Shown here piece after piece: positions 20,976-32,570 of a DNA stretch of 64,000 nt. Source of the stretch: Thamnaconus septentrionalis (Eukaryota; Chordata; Actinopteri; Tetraodontiformes; Monacanthidae); the NCBI GenBank assembly GCA_009823395.1, contig CM020510.1, forward strand, positions 18,974,773 through 19,038,772, read 5' to 3'. Numbering within the stretch: the stretch's first letter is position 1; each line of letters starts with the position of its first letter. Below the pieces are notes generated by a model. That model had not been told where the DNA came from. It did not search any database and worked only from the letters and a program-made list of their open reading frames with translations. Made by a program: the position numbers and the translations under genes.

Positions 20976-22806
20976 GTTCAAACTTCTAAACTGGCTCCAC
21001 CATCACACTTCAAATGCATTAAGGCATCTTTTTTTGTCCGTTTGTTTAAATCCAATCATGCGTGGAAAACTGGATCTTTTGATGCTTTGAGGCGTCGATT
21101 CAGATGCAACTTGCTTTATGAGCGCGGCAAATGATTTTTGTGCCTTCAGGCTAAATTGTTTATTGCAACAGTTTCAAATGAAATTGTTGACTTTATTCAG
21201 TCGTACCTGACCACTCCAGCTGACATTTTGTACAAACAAAGAGCACATCGCGTCGTTTTTATTGTCAAAGTATTCATCTTTAGCGAAGCGGGAGTCAGGC
21301 GGTGTGCGTGCGACCGCATCGAATACCTGGTCGAAGAACGGCGCTCCCTCTTTTGGCAGTTAATACATCAGTTCAGCCCCATTGACACCTCACACCTTTA
21401 ATGCGTATATTTCTGCTCATAACAATCATAACCATGTGGCTCTGCAGCAAAAATATAACATGGCCCTTTAATTTTTAACCGCTTCCCTTGAGGTCCTGCT
21501 CCCAGATTTCTTCTTTGTTCTTCCTCTTTTACTACACCCACCAAAAACTTTATGTAAGTTTTTTTGAAAAGACGCAGAGGAAGAGGAGGAGGGTGTTGGA
21601 GGTGTTGTGTCTTCAGAGATGGTAATGTGCAGACCTCGGTTATAACCAGCGGTGGTTTGAGTTCCTGTTGCTGTCCGTGGTCTCCAACAAGTCTGCCTAT
21701 TCTGACCTCTGACCCCTGAACCTCCTCCTCCTCCTCCACACAACTGCCCCTCTCTCCTGTTCTGTTGCTCACTCAACTTGAGCGAGTCTTCTTCACCACG
21801 TCCTAAACAAACTGGATCGCTGCCATGCGCTCTGCTCATTAGCTATTCGCGTTAAAAAAGCAATTGAACAGGTGTAACTAATTACATGGCTGCTGAGTGT
21901 AGATGAAAGAGTTCAAGTCTGCAGATTCAACTTCACTCAGCTGCAAAATTGTATGTCCTGGTAATCCGAGATGTCACTTATCCGTGCTGCTAAAAACAAT
22001 TAGCACTCAGCTACTGGCTAATTTGATGCACTATACGTTGTTCACATACCTGGAGCTCGCTGTCCTTGTTGTTGTACTTTCAAAAAAAAAAATGCATAAA
22101 GTGAAACGATCCATAAAGTTGAGACAATTCTATTGGCCTGTCTGTGTTCCTTGATTCATTTCAGAGTTGCTTATGTTAAATCAACCTCCTGCCGGAGCAG
22201 TGTTTGCTGTTCCGGCCGCTAATATCCATTATCCACCACCCTGCAGGTACAAGCCATTTCTCTCGATGGCCGTGCAGCGCTACAGAGACAGGTTATATGG
22301 TTGATTGTTTCCAGCCTGGCACCACTGATGGATGGCTGCTGTGGTCACTATAAATATGTTTCCTAGCCACCTCAAGGAGCCGCATGCCCGCGTTGCTAGA
22401 GTTGCTCATGGGCTGTTTCCTGCAGTGTGCCCTCCTTTTAGCTTATTCACAGGCCATGATGGCGCTGATGTTTGTCAAAATTCCACTCATTTTGCATCCA
22501 TGGCCTTATAGTCATAAATAGCGACACCTCAATCAGATCACATGATTGGAGAACAGGGTAGATCATGTGTTATTCAATGGGATAGAGTGGAAATCAGACT
22601 ATTTATTTATTTGTTATATGTAACATTTTGCCAGAAGACATGACCCAGGTAGACTTACAAACAGAAAACGTTAAGGTGCTTACACATGATCAGTGCAAAA
22701 AACACTTTGCCCTGGCTCTCCCATTCTTTTTCTATGGATTGAGGGGCACCGAAAACGATGCCGCTACCCACCATTGACTCGCTAGTTGGTCTCACAATAA
22801 AGCTGG

Positions 22807-22835
22807 TTTCACAATAAATCCACTTTATTGTGAAA
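22807..22835. other. Perfect 12-bp inverted repeat, 5-nt loop
   Basis: TTTCACAATAAA at 22807-22818, a 5-base spacer, then its exact reverse complement at 22824-22835. A further TCACAATAAA copy lies just upstream at about 22791-22800. Confidence 0.75.
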
Positions 22836-22967
22836 ATAGAGACTAAAAGAAGTAAACTAAAGTAACTAAAAGTTAATCCTAGTTTACAGAACTTGTGGTA
22901 AGGGAGCCATAAAAATGTATGTTAGGTACTGTTGTTAAAATGAAATCTTGATGGAGTTCTTCTTGTC

Positions 22968-23000
22968 CTTCTTCTTCTACTTCTTCTTCTTCTTCTTCTT
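22968..23000. repeat. (CTT)n microsatellite
   Basis: CTT units with one interruption. Confidence 0.9.
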
Positions 23001-23334
23001 GCCAAACTATCAGGTTTGGGACTCTGTATCAGCCAATAATCAGAGTCAAATGATTCGGACACAAGTGAAAAAACAAAAAACATGATCCACTTAAGCCGAG
23101 GCTGCTGTGTGTGTTAACTGAAAATTGCCGAAGAGATTTGGCTAAGCGGAGTGAGCGACTCTATTCCACTGCCAGCATTGCCACATGTCACTGAAAAATG
23201 GTCAAGAGCTGTTATTTCACTCATAAGCAGTGGGAACAGTCTCCCGCCAAGCCAAATGTGCAAGTATTCTTGTGCCAAAGCTCAAAACCATTCATATATA
23301 TTTTTTTAGCAACTTCGTAGTTGCTTTAAACGTC

Positions 23335-23660
23335 ACCACATTAATTGACTGAACTTAGCTTAATTAGGCCACCTTAGGTCCCTGCAGCATAATTATACCA
23401 TTTTTACAAGTTCCCAAAACTGAACCTTCACCTTTGCCTCTGTGCCAGCGCTGCCACGGCCAGCTAAATTTGAGCTGGCAGTAGAGTTGCAGCTCCTTGT
23501 CAGAGGGATCAGGCACGGTGCCACTGACGCGTGTCATTAGAGCCGCGTTAACAAAGTAATTAGTTGTGGGTGAAAACGTGAGGAGGAACAGTCTGGAATT
23601 AATTACAGCAGATACTTGACCGGCATCAAAATTGCGGTTTAAACTGCACAGTCAATTAAT
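23335..23660. promoter_or_regulatory. Candidate conserved noncoding element, TAATTA-rich
   Basis: Homeodomain-type cores cluster here: ATTAATTGACTG, GCTTAATTAGG, AAGTAATTAGTTG, GAATTAATTACAG and GTCAATTAATTAGC, within about 320 bases of otherwise complex sequence. A developmental enhancer would look like this. Texture and motif density are the only evidence. Confidence 0.35.
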
Positions 23661-26600
23661 TAGCAGTCAGCAAAACTTTCTCAAAAATTCTCAAACACCA
23701 TTATTGTTTAAATAGCCATGTCGGGCTAATTTTCCACTGAACTTTTAAAGGAACGTCTAATTGAACCAACGCTTCCACACCATTATGTAGGAAGCAAAGC
23801 AACCCGCCTTCATTAGCATTTCATTTAACAGCTTTGGAAATACACTAAATAATGTTTTTGGCTATGTGGCAACCACATACACACAAAATGTGTCTTTTAA
23901 ATGTTTGTTAAAATGTAATGTTAAAAACTTATACCTTCAAGTTGTTTTCCCCCCTTCGGACTAGATGACTTTTAGCCAGTGAAGGTCCCAGTTGACCATC
24001 AGGGAAACGATTGGTTACATCACTTACTAGCAACCAGTTCATCTCAAAGCACCAGCACAAACGAGAGAAAAGACCAAATCTCAAGAAGTCACTTTTTCCA
24101 GAACTCATGTTTTCTGTCACTGACAGCAGGATGCAGCATAAATACAGACCGAACTTGTTGATAACGAGCTTGTGTTCTTAAATTCTCTTAAACATGGAAC
24201 AGAGATCACATGCTGCCGCTTGTCACCATCAGATGCTCAATATCTTAACTGCCAGCCAGTGAGGTTCAACAGTCTCTGGAAGTGTCACTTCAACCAAAGA
24301 GTGCTTTATGTTTTATGACAGTGATGTGAAAAAAAGATGGATGAAGCTATCTGTGAGGCGGTTCCAGCTGGATTCCACGTCTCGTTTTCAGCGCAATCAG
24401 TCGTCTTTTTTCATCCAGGTGCCACAAGGCCAAAACAGTGGTATGAAAATTTGCTACTAGTGGAGTGAGCAAATACTCTCTTCTGCTGCTCGCCGGCCTG
24501 TCGCTGCCCCTTTCTCGGGAGATACTGGCTGCCGAGGATGAGCTTAAATCAGCCGCGGTCGCCGGGTCAAAGGGCCGCAGCACCTCAACAACAAGCCGTC
24601 TTGGCTGTTTGAGAAAGTGTCAGTTTGCTGCACTGTTCTGTAAGTTATGGGAAAGACAGAGCCGCCATAGTGCTCCAATTTCTCAGGCTTTTTTTTTTTC
24701 CTTTTTCTTTTTTTCCGCTGGATGGAAGTCAATTTGAATGGGCGCGGAGCCAGAAGCTCCTTTTGCTTGCAAAGGGCCGTTGCGCCAAGTAAAACTTATC
24801 CATGCCCAAATTGCATGTAGCACGTCACATTCAGTTGAAATCCCCTCCGATGAATGCAGGGTAATGCTGGATAAATCACCCGACATGTGTTCTGTCACAG
24901 GGCCACAGCATGATACCTCTCAGCCACTTGGATCACAAAGACGGATGACGGTGGATTGTACATGCTTGCCCTGTAAATGATAATTAGAAAATTAAAATTA
25001 GAGCCCTGCTTTTCCGGGGTTGTTCCTACTGTAGAAGCCACCAGATTGTAAAACTGTCTGCTTTTCATAAGTGAAGTGACTTTTGGAATCAAAGCTTTTT
25101 ATCCTAAATATCCTATATATAGCAGAAGTATTTCCCCATTTTGTTTTCAGTTTCACATGGGAACACAACAGATGTTTGCCCTTAAATGTGTTCTCTTATT
25201 TCGTATTTTTTGAGAAAACACAGAACATTATCTTTGTCTCTTTTTATCTTTGTTGTCAAGGTACAAAGATGTTCCCTCAAGATGAGCAACAAATATATCT
25301 CAAGTTCTCTGTTGCTAGTTTGTTGGGGCCTGCGGCTTGAACTAAATGCTTTCCCGAAACACCCTTCCATCATTGGACACACCTCGTTGTCCAAACCCTC
25401 GCAGCACTTGCAGCAGCGTAACAAGCTGTAGAGAATTTGAGGGACATTGATTTCAAAATAAAGGTTGTTTTTTTTTTTTCCCGCCAAACTGGGAGGCCTG
25501 GTTTCCACAGTTCGGCCAAGGAGCTGATTTCACGTCCTTTCCCCGCTTATGATTCGTGTTTCCTGTTTTGCTCTCCGCCTCACGTTCCGCTGCCCTTGGA
25601 ATTACAGTGTACTGCGGTATGATGGAGAGCGTGTATTTCCCCGGAGAATTCCATGGGTCTAAGTCATTTAGCGCACAGTGTTAAGCCATCCTAGAAGCAC
25701 ACCGTACACACAAACACACACACACAGATATAGGGTTTAAAGTCAGTGGAAGTTTGACCTCAGAGGCACACACTTAGAACACAAAGGACCTTGTAGCGAC
25801 AGCAGCCGAGGCACTTGAGAAGAGTCGGGCGAGACGGGCGTGTTCACTTTGCTGTACGACTGTTTTTGATTGAGGTCTGCCCCCCCTTTTTCTTCTCATC
25901 GCCTCCTGCTTTCGCTTTTGTCCCTGCTGCTTGGTGCGATAACGTGAATTCCCCAGTGGGTAAACTTGTGAGACGGCATCGCCCACGTAGTTCCGCAGGG
26001 CGCGTCCGCGAAATTTCAAAACATTGCGGCGAATAGACAGAATCGTCGCGTCTTTGTCTGATTGTATCTGCGGTTCAGTCATTCTGCATTGTACGGAAAT
26101 TATGGAAAATGCGGCGGGGGAAAAAGAAAATTGTGTCTAGAGTCAATGTTTTTTTTTGTTTGTTTGTTTTGTTTTTTTTCCCCACAAATGTGCTTTTTGG
26201 AAGTTGCGAGCCGTAACTGAAATCAGCGTCTCATTCGTTTGATCATCGTGCTTCCCCTTGTTCCCTTGTTCCCTTGTACCAGTACTTTGGCTGCTGGGAC
26301 GACAAATCACATTCTGGTTTACACGTTTCACTTCAAAATTTCTTTTTCATCTCTGCAGCAGCACAGTGCCAAGGGTAATAAACCACTACAGTAAATAGTC
26401 CTAGGTTTTCTTCTTTCATTCGTCTCTCTGTCATTGGGACACCAAGCACTAACCTTCCACCTTTGTGCTCCCAATTCAAGAGATCTTCATGCAACAAAGT
26501 ATCCCTTGAGGCATTGACGTTTGAGCGTTTGAGTTAGCACCATGGTGGTGGTGCCTTAAAGTGGTGGCATGAGAGATACATGCTTTATCAGACTTCTCGA

Positions 26601-27608
26601 ACTGGACGCGACAGAGGTGAACTCATAAGATCAATCCTTTTTCAAGTCAACATGGAGTGTATAGTTTACAGGTACTGACTCTATGTCTCTTCTTCTTTTG
26701 AAATGAGAGTTCTGTTATGATGGAATAATGTTAGAAGAAGAGACAAAGTGGCAATTTGATATGACTCTTTGTTATTTTCAATGTCAAACCTCAGAAGAGC
26801 AGCTTTTTCAGAAGCAGTTATGTTTTAGAAAGAGGCATATTGGGAACACAATAGCCTGTCCGGTGTTTGACATAAAAATATATTGTTGTTGATTTACTAC
26901 ATTCTTTAATATCCCTTTACTGTCTACTGGACAGACATATCTGGCACTTTAAAAATGCCATGCTTAAATAGCTGTAGCAGCAATACCGTGCCAGCGTTTG
27001 AAGATATTGTGAAATTTAACAGGAGTGGAGTGGGAAGGTATGTTGGCAGAGCAGGTTAGTATTGATTAGCACTTTGTTAGCTGGCGAAGTGACTCCCAGC
27101 AGCAGCAGCATGTGGTCTGACTAGCAATAAGCCAGGGCGGGATAATGGGATGATGCTTTTAACTGTCCACTTCACTCGGTCTTGGCATCCGTAGTGTCAT
27201 TTTGTCTCGTCTTCTGCGAGCGTGCCAAGAAGTCACGTGGCCCTGCGGTGACCACAGTAACGTAAAGTGCATAGACACAATTGTTGGACCTGGGGGCTGC
27301 GGTAACCTGCTGGCGTCACGCTGAACGAACAGCGAGGCTCGACAGGTTTCAAAAGCGAAGGCTGCAGATCATAGACGTCGGGACGGTTTCAGTCAACCAA
27401 TATTTTCCACTCGGTGCACACACTGGATGATTTGATCGGGCACCCAGGAGCCATACACTTCCCGTTAGCGCTAATATTTCTGTACAGATGCTTGAGGAAT
27501 CAAACCTGAATTCTGTGGGAAAAAATACAAACGGAAGATGGCGCTGCTCCCGGGCCGGGCTTGTATTGTGCTGAGCAGTGAAAAACGTGAAACAAAGAGT
27601 GAAATAAT
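23661..27608. other. Anonymous noncoding sequence
   Basis: No coding exon or transposon recognised. T runs near 24690, 25475 and 26150 sustain spurious frames. A short (AC)n run lies at about 25709-25726. Confidence 0.4.
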
Positions 27609-27694
27609 TAGGGCTGTCAAACAATTACTTTTTTTTTAATCGCGATTAATTGCAGAACCTTTATAGTTAACTGCGATTAATCACGGTTTGAATT
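27609..27694. mobile_element. Left end of a hAT-type MITE
   Basis: TAGGGCTGTC at 27609-27618 matches the terminus of the element at 9404. It is followed by AATCGCGATTAATTGCAG and GCGATTAATCACGG words typical of the same group. No matching right terminus was found downstream, so this is either a truncated copy or the left end of a longer element whose right end has decayed. Confidence 0.55.
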
Positions 27695-29215
27695 GCATGT
27701 GTAAAATTCTGTTATCTAGCCTTCCAAGGAAGTTTTAACCTCATAATGTAAAGTATTTCTTAACAGAAATCGGCAAGAGGGGCTGACTAGGGGTCTTACG
27801 CAAGGTTCACACCGGATGTGCCCACAAATATAATCACTGTCTGTGTTTGTTGATGCTCCCTGTTTGGCTGTTAATCAGTGGTTTTTGCGGACCTTCTGTA
27901 AACCAGCCCGACTAGATGTGATGAATGAAAATTTAGATTAGGGAAGTTCTGAATGGAATGGGAACAGTAAATAACCTCAAAAACCTCAAAACACCTCAAA
28001 ACACCTCATACTTGAGGGGTATTTGACCAAGCCTGTTATATTATTATTAACATAAATTGCGCCCATTTATCATTAAAGTTGAACTCACTTCATCTCAGGT
28101 CACTCCTAACTTGGACTGCTCCTTCGCCACCGTGGCCACTTCATATATATACAGTATATGTATATATGAGGACAGTCCCAGGCATTTCACTGTTTGTTTT
28201 ATACCTCATCGTTCTCTTATTGCAGCTTTATCTGCCACGTTACAGCATCTCCGCCGTCTGGCTGCCTATGGTTTTCAAGCTCAATCTCGCTGCCGTGCAG
28301 CTCCTTTCATTGCGTTTGTGCCAGAGAGAGCCTGTGTCCAGAGGCATTGTGTCTTCATGTTGCCTCCTTTATATCTGAAAATGACTCACATGCTTAAGCC
28401 CCGCGTACAAAGTAGATGTGTTTTTTTTTTTCTCTTTCGCTTTATATTCATCCTCTTTTCTATCTCGTGTGTAACAGGCTCAGCGCTGTGACAATCGCTG
28501 CGACTGAGAGCATTATGCGCTCTGACAATGTCAGTAGCAGATGGGCGATTTAATTACTATGTGTGTGAATGTGTACGTCAGCTGCACATTAGCTCATGAC
28601 GTGGACGCTGTCTGCCGGAACCGGGGCCGCTATTTTCTGCATCTTAATGCCGGCGGTGACCGGCAGAACCGCTCAAAGAGGCCGAGTGCCAGGAAGCCGG
28701 CGTGTGTCCGCGCAGACAGAGAGGAAGTGCCGCGTGGCTGATGACTTCACGCCACGAAATGAGGAGAGTAACTGAGACACACATAGGGGTGAAGATTATC
28801 AAGGCCGCTGTGGCGAGAAAAACAGCGTCGCTCATTTATTTTTAATGAGACCCAGTGCAATCCTGCGGCGGAGGTTATTGCCGCGGCCAGTGGCCGACGT
28901 GACAACAAAAGTGCACATTTCATCAGGGCTGCATCACATTTTTTTTTCTCTTTTTTGCTTTGTATTATGATTGCGATTCTCTCACAAATCTTTATGACAC
29001 TTATCTGATGCAAAAGTAAACACAATAAAAAGTGAATGTTGCTTGGTACGATACTGACACATAAACTTTGGTCAAAAAAGGAAACACTTGTTTTTAACTG
29101 AACTGCAACATTGAACATGGAAACATCTATTTTTCCCCCTCATAAATATACATATACATACAAACTTTGAACATGTATTTCTTTGTGTGTATTACGATTA
29201 GACTTCTCAAATTAT
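27695..29215. other. Anonymous noncoding sequence
   Basis: Includes a TATA-rich palindromic stretch near 28143-28168 and CpG-rich DNA at about 28600-28700. No exon supported. Confidence 0.4.
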
Positions 29216-29217
29216 TT

Positions 29218-29412
29218 TATATGGTAAATGGGCACCTTTGCGGTACCCCAAAGGCCTCATTCACCCATTCAAACACCAATGGGTGGCTGCTGCCAGGGTT
29301 GAGTGACTTTCCCCATGGACACAACGACAGACGAGTATGGAGCAGGATTTGAACCACCAACCTTTCAGTCATTGGACAACCCCCGCTACCTCCTGAGCCA
29401 CAGTTGGCCCAA
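29218..29412 (-). mobile_element. tRNA-derived SINE
   Basis: On the minus strand the head carries an RNA polymerase III A box TGGCTCAGGAG (29400-29390) and a B box GGTTCAAATCC (29355-29345), spaced as in tRNA-derived SINEs. The body continues through CATTCACCCATTC and CCATGGACACAACGACA-type words on the plus strand and ends near ATATGGTAAATGGG at 29219. This is a diverged copy of a common fish retroposon. Flanking target duplications were not identified. Confidence 0.75.
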
Positions 29413-30854
29413 AGATTAATCTAATTTAATCTTCTTTAATCTACTAACAAAACTTGACATTTGACATGACAACATGGAAATTGTCCATAACAAGGTCACA
29501 ACAACCGTTGTCACGTCAAATGTCACATGACCTTGTGTTTGGTCGTGACGTTTGAGGTGGTTAGACAGATTTACACTGTGGTACTTGGGCTAAACACTGC
29601 GTGCATGGTGTGCTATCTTGCCTTTATTGTCTTCTTTGAGTCCAAAAAATTTGAACTGAAAAATGGAATGTTATCATCGCGATCACTGGAATTTTATTTT
29701 CTCTTTCATTTTCATGTTTTCACTTGTCCTTTCACGGCTCTACTGTCACGATGTCGGGAAGCTGGTGATCCGTGGATTTTTACAACCTGTCCAAAAAAGT
29801 TTCACTCTACAACCCTGCGTATGCACAGTATCTCAGTATTTTATTTTATTTTATTCTTTTTTTAGGTTAGGCTTTGGTTTGGGTTTGTTGAACGCAGCGG
29901 TAGGAAAGTTTGGCAAAACAGCAGAAAAAACACTTTAGCTGTAGCTGGTTTATTTTCCACTTGCCAGCTGTCGCTGTTCTGCATCATGTGGCATATTGTT
30001 GCGCTGTCATTTGGTGAGGGGAAAAGTAAGAGTGCTTGTTTTCATGCAGCTTAATACAGCAAAAATCTGGTTAATTGCACCAGTGCGCTGGAACTCTCAG
30101 CACCAGTGATTGATGCAGTAGCCGTGGTTGCAGGCAGCACAATGGTAAAGCCGTGCTGTGCAGACCTTACTACAGTCTGAAAAGAAATGTGTAACTGGGG
30201 CACAACTTTGTCCACATCTTCCCAGTGGGAGCAAGACAGTAATTGGTCCGCCAAGGAAAAGGAAGTGATTTAAAAAATAAAAAATGACAAAGCTTATTAT
30301 TTGGCAATGCGATGCTGTTTTAGTGACTTATTTTTTCTCTTTAAAACTGTTGTTAGAAACAATATTTTACTTCTTCCCCCCAGCTGACAGCTCAGCACCG
30401 CCGCCTAATTTCCGGCCAGTGGAATCCCTGATGGAATACCTCTTGTTTTTCTCCCTGAAATGCAAATTATGAGAATTTGCATTCAAGGCCATGGGCAGGA
30501 AGCATGAGTGTGTTTGCACATGCTTTCAGTGGTGGGTTGCTGCATGCCGAGTGGAAAGTCAGGGTCAGTCAGCGATCCCAAGGAGGACTTTGGAAACAGA
30601 TGAGTCATATTTCTGTCTGGTTAGCCGGTTGATGGCTGGACTTCGGAGAACGCCTCTCTCCGGTAAAGATGCTGAGTTGAGGCGGGAATGCCACAACTGG
30701 AAACCCGGAGCTGCAGGATGCCGGGACGGCAGGGCCAGCGTTCAGTGACAGGAAGGACAATAGCAGGTGGAGAAGGAGGGACATTTGGGATACACTCCGT
30801 GTCCCTTAAAAGGAAAGGGGCATATTTCCAAAATAAGACTCAGTAACTGAATTG
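29413..30854. other. Anonymous noncoding sequence
   Basis: Holds the inverted octamer pair at 30460-30482 within a repeat-free stretch (about 30380-30500). Otherwise nothing recognised. Confidence 0.4.
30460..30482. promoter_or_regulatory. Second inverted pair of octamer (POU) sites
   Basis: ATGCAAATT at 30460-30468 and AATTTGCAT at 30474-30482 are exact reverse complements separated by 5 bp. The half-site order is opposite to that at 18733-18763. It sits in complex sequence with a CCTAATTTCC word and an E-box-like CAGCTG nearby, suggesting an enhancer. Confidence 0.5.
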
Positions 30855-30859
30855 GGTGG

Positions 30860-31020
30860 GGTCTGGTGATGGAGTGTGCACCAGGTTACACCCTTGTGCC
30901 AATCCCAGTTTTGGATAAATGCTAGTGTTGTGTCAGGAAGGACATCCCACGTAAAACCCTCTGGTAAATTCAATTTGCTGTGGTGACCCCCAGAAGGGAA
31001 CAGTTGAAGGGATTTTCTTT
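30860..31020 (+). mobile_element. 3' portion of a LINE/SINE retroposon
   Basis: Contains the words GTCAGGAAGGACATCC, GTAAAACC and GCTGTGGTGACCCC followed by GGAACAG and GAAGGG. This matches the familiar 3' region of fish non-LTR elements ('GGCATCC...GCTGTGGCGACCCC'). It is diverged and 5'-truncated, about 430 bp upstream of an independent reverse-transcriptase remnant. Confidence 0.6.
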
Positions 31021-31444
31021 TCACTGTTACCCGGTTGTTGTTGTTTTTTTTCTGCAGTGCATCATCTCTATATTGCATCACTTTCTTTTCTCACCTTTTT
31101 TGTATTCCTAACTCAGATTCTCCAGTCTGTGCTCTACCAAAAAAAAAAAAAGCTTTCCTTTTTTCCCGCCCTGCAGTATCAAATTTTGGTCAGGTGGTTT
31201 GCATTTGTTTCAAGTGTGAGGTTCAAAGGTTGGAAAGCATATCTGATAAACTTCATTTTTTCATAAAATCCACAGCGATAAAACGAAAAGATCCACAGGA
31301 CATTTCTTTTTTGACTTGTAAAAAGGTGGATTTTTCTTCAAGAATACCCCACTCACTAGATTAAACAGACCACATTCTTGACTGCTTTTCTTTTTAATAA
31401 TCAAGTAATTATTTTAGATAACACATACTGTTTTTTTTTTTTTT
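31021..31444. other. Anonymous noncoding sequence
   Basis: Homopolymer A/T tracts. Nothing else recognised. Confidence 0.35.
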
Positions 31445-31445
31445 T

Positions 31446-32570
31446 ATGGAGAAAATAAAATCTCTCATAGATAAGGGTGGTGTCGTAGGGTCTGTGCTCC
31501 TCGACCTTATAAAAGCCTTTGGCAATGTCAATCACAAAGTCGTCTTCTCCAAGCTGGCTACTTTTAACCTCTCTGAGGGTACTTTGAAATGGATGTTAAT
31601 GCTCACCTATCTAAGCCACTCAATCTACCTATTGGTGTTTCGCAAGATCCATGTCTGGACCAGTCTTATTCAGCATGTTTATTAACGATCTGCCATCAGT
31701 GTGTCCTGAGGTACTAATGTATGCCGACGACGCAGTCCTAATTGTGCATGGTCAGACCAAAACAGAGGTCTCTGCTCTACTTACCAAATCTATAGCTCAG
31801 TTGACTACATGGTTGAACCACACGTGTTTTTCACCAAAGCAAACCACTCTGTCTCAGGGTGACAACAACAAGTGGTGAAAGAATTCCAATATCTTTGGGT
31901 GCTGTTAAATTCCACCCTCACTTTTGAGGCACATATCAAAAAGGTCTGTAAAACTCTCGGGTTCAATCTGTCCAACATCTGCTTTATAAGGGGACTAAAA
32001 GGGGACCTGTCAATTGAGGCAGCTACCCTGTATGTCCACGCCATGATTTTCACACACATTAAACTACTGTATAACAAGCTGGTCAGGCAAACCCTTCAAT
32101 TTGCAAAGCACTTGAATAACTATACAAACGGGTGGTCAAGTCATTAGACAAGAAGCCAAGACACTTTCACCACTGCACAATATTGAAGAAACAATATTCT
32201 AAATTTGGACAACCTGAAAACCTACGCAAACATCTGCCTTGTCTATAAAACCATCCACAACCTAACTCCACCACCACCTGGCACCTTCATCTCACAACCA
32301 GGAAGTGCAGCACAAACCACAAGTAGGGTCACCTACTTGTGTGGCGCTGTACTATCCCACTTAGGAGAATTGCTTTCGGTCATCATGGTATACCAAATTC
32401 CAAAAGAATTCTCAGCACTCCCAAAAAGAGAGGTGCGTCAGAGAAGGGTGCCACCCCTGAGTAAGACCAAAATCTAAAAAAGCTCCCGCACACTGCTCAA
32501 CTCTCTTCCTTTGGAAGAGAGTCCAGAGTACACCATGAAACTACACCATCTATCATGGTATAGAAACTAT
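31446..32570 (+). pseudogene. Frameshifted LINE reverse transcriptase (ORF2 C-terminal half)
   Basis: Translated segments in two frames form one non-LTR retrotransposon ORF2. The first (31446-31620) has V-L-L-D-L-I-K-A-F-G-N-V-N-H, the palm motif usually seen as D-L-S-K-A-F-D-T-V-N-H. A +1 shift leads to S-G-P-V-L-F-S-M-F-I-N-D-L and the catalytic Y-A-D-D at 31720-31731. The frame reverts by 31872 with L-T-F-E-A-H-I-K-K-V. A final block (32205-32477) has the Y-A-N-I-C-L-V-Y-K-T-I-H-N-L motif of the C-terminal region. The glycine in place of aspartate in A-F-G, plus frameshifts and stops, make it dead. The 5' end is truncated at a T run. The L2-like group is the best guess. Confidence 0.85.

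Larger units (their letters stand above)
20984..23334. other. Anonymous noncoding sequence
   Basis: Contains a (CTT)n run at 22968-23000 and a 12-bp inverted repeat at 22807-22835. The 22190-22480 part is complex, repeat-free sequence with homeodomain-type words. No coding exon recognised. Confidence 0.4.
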
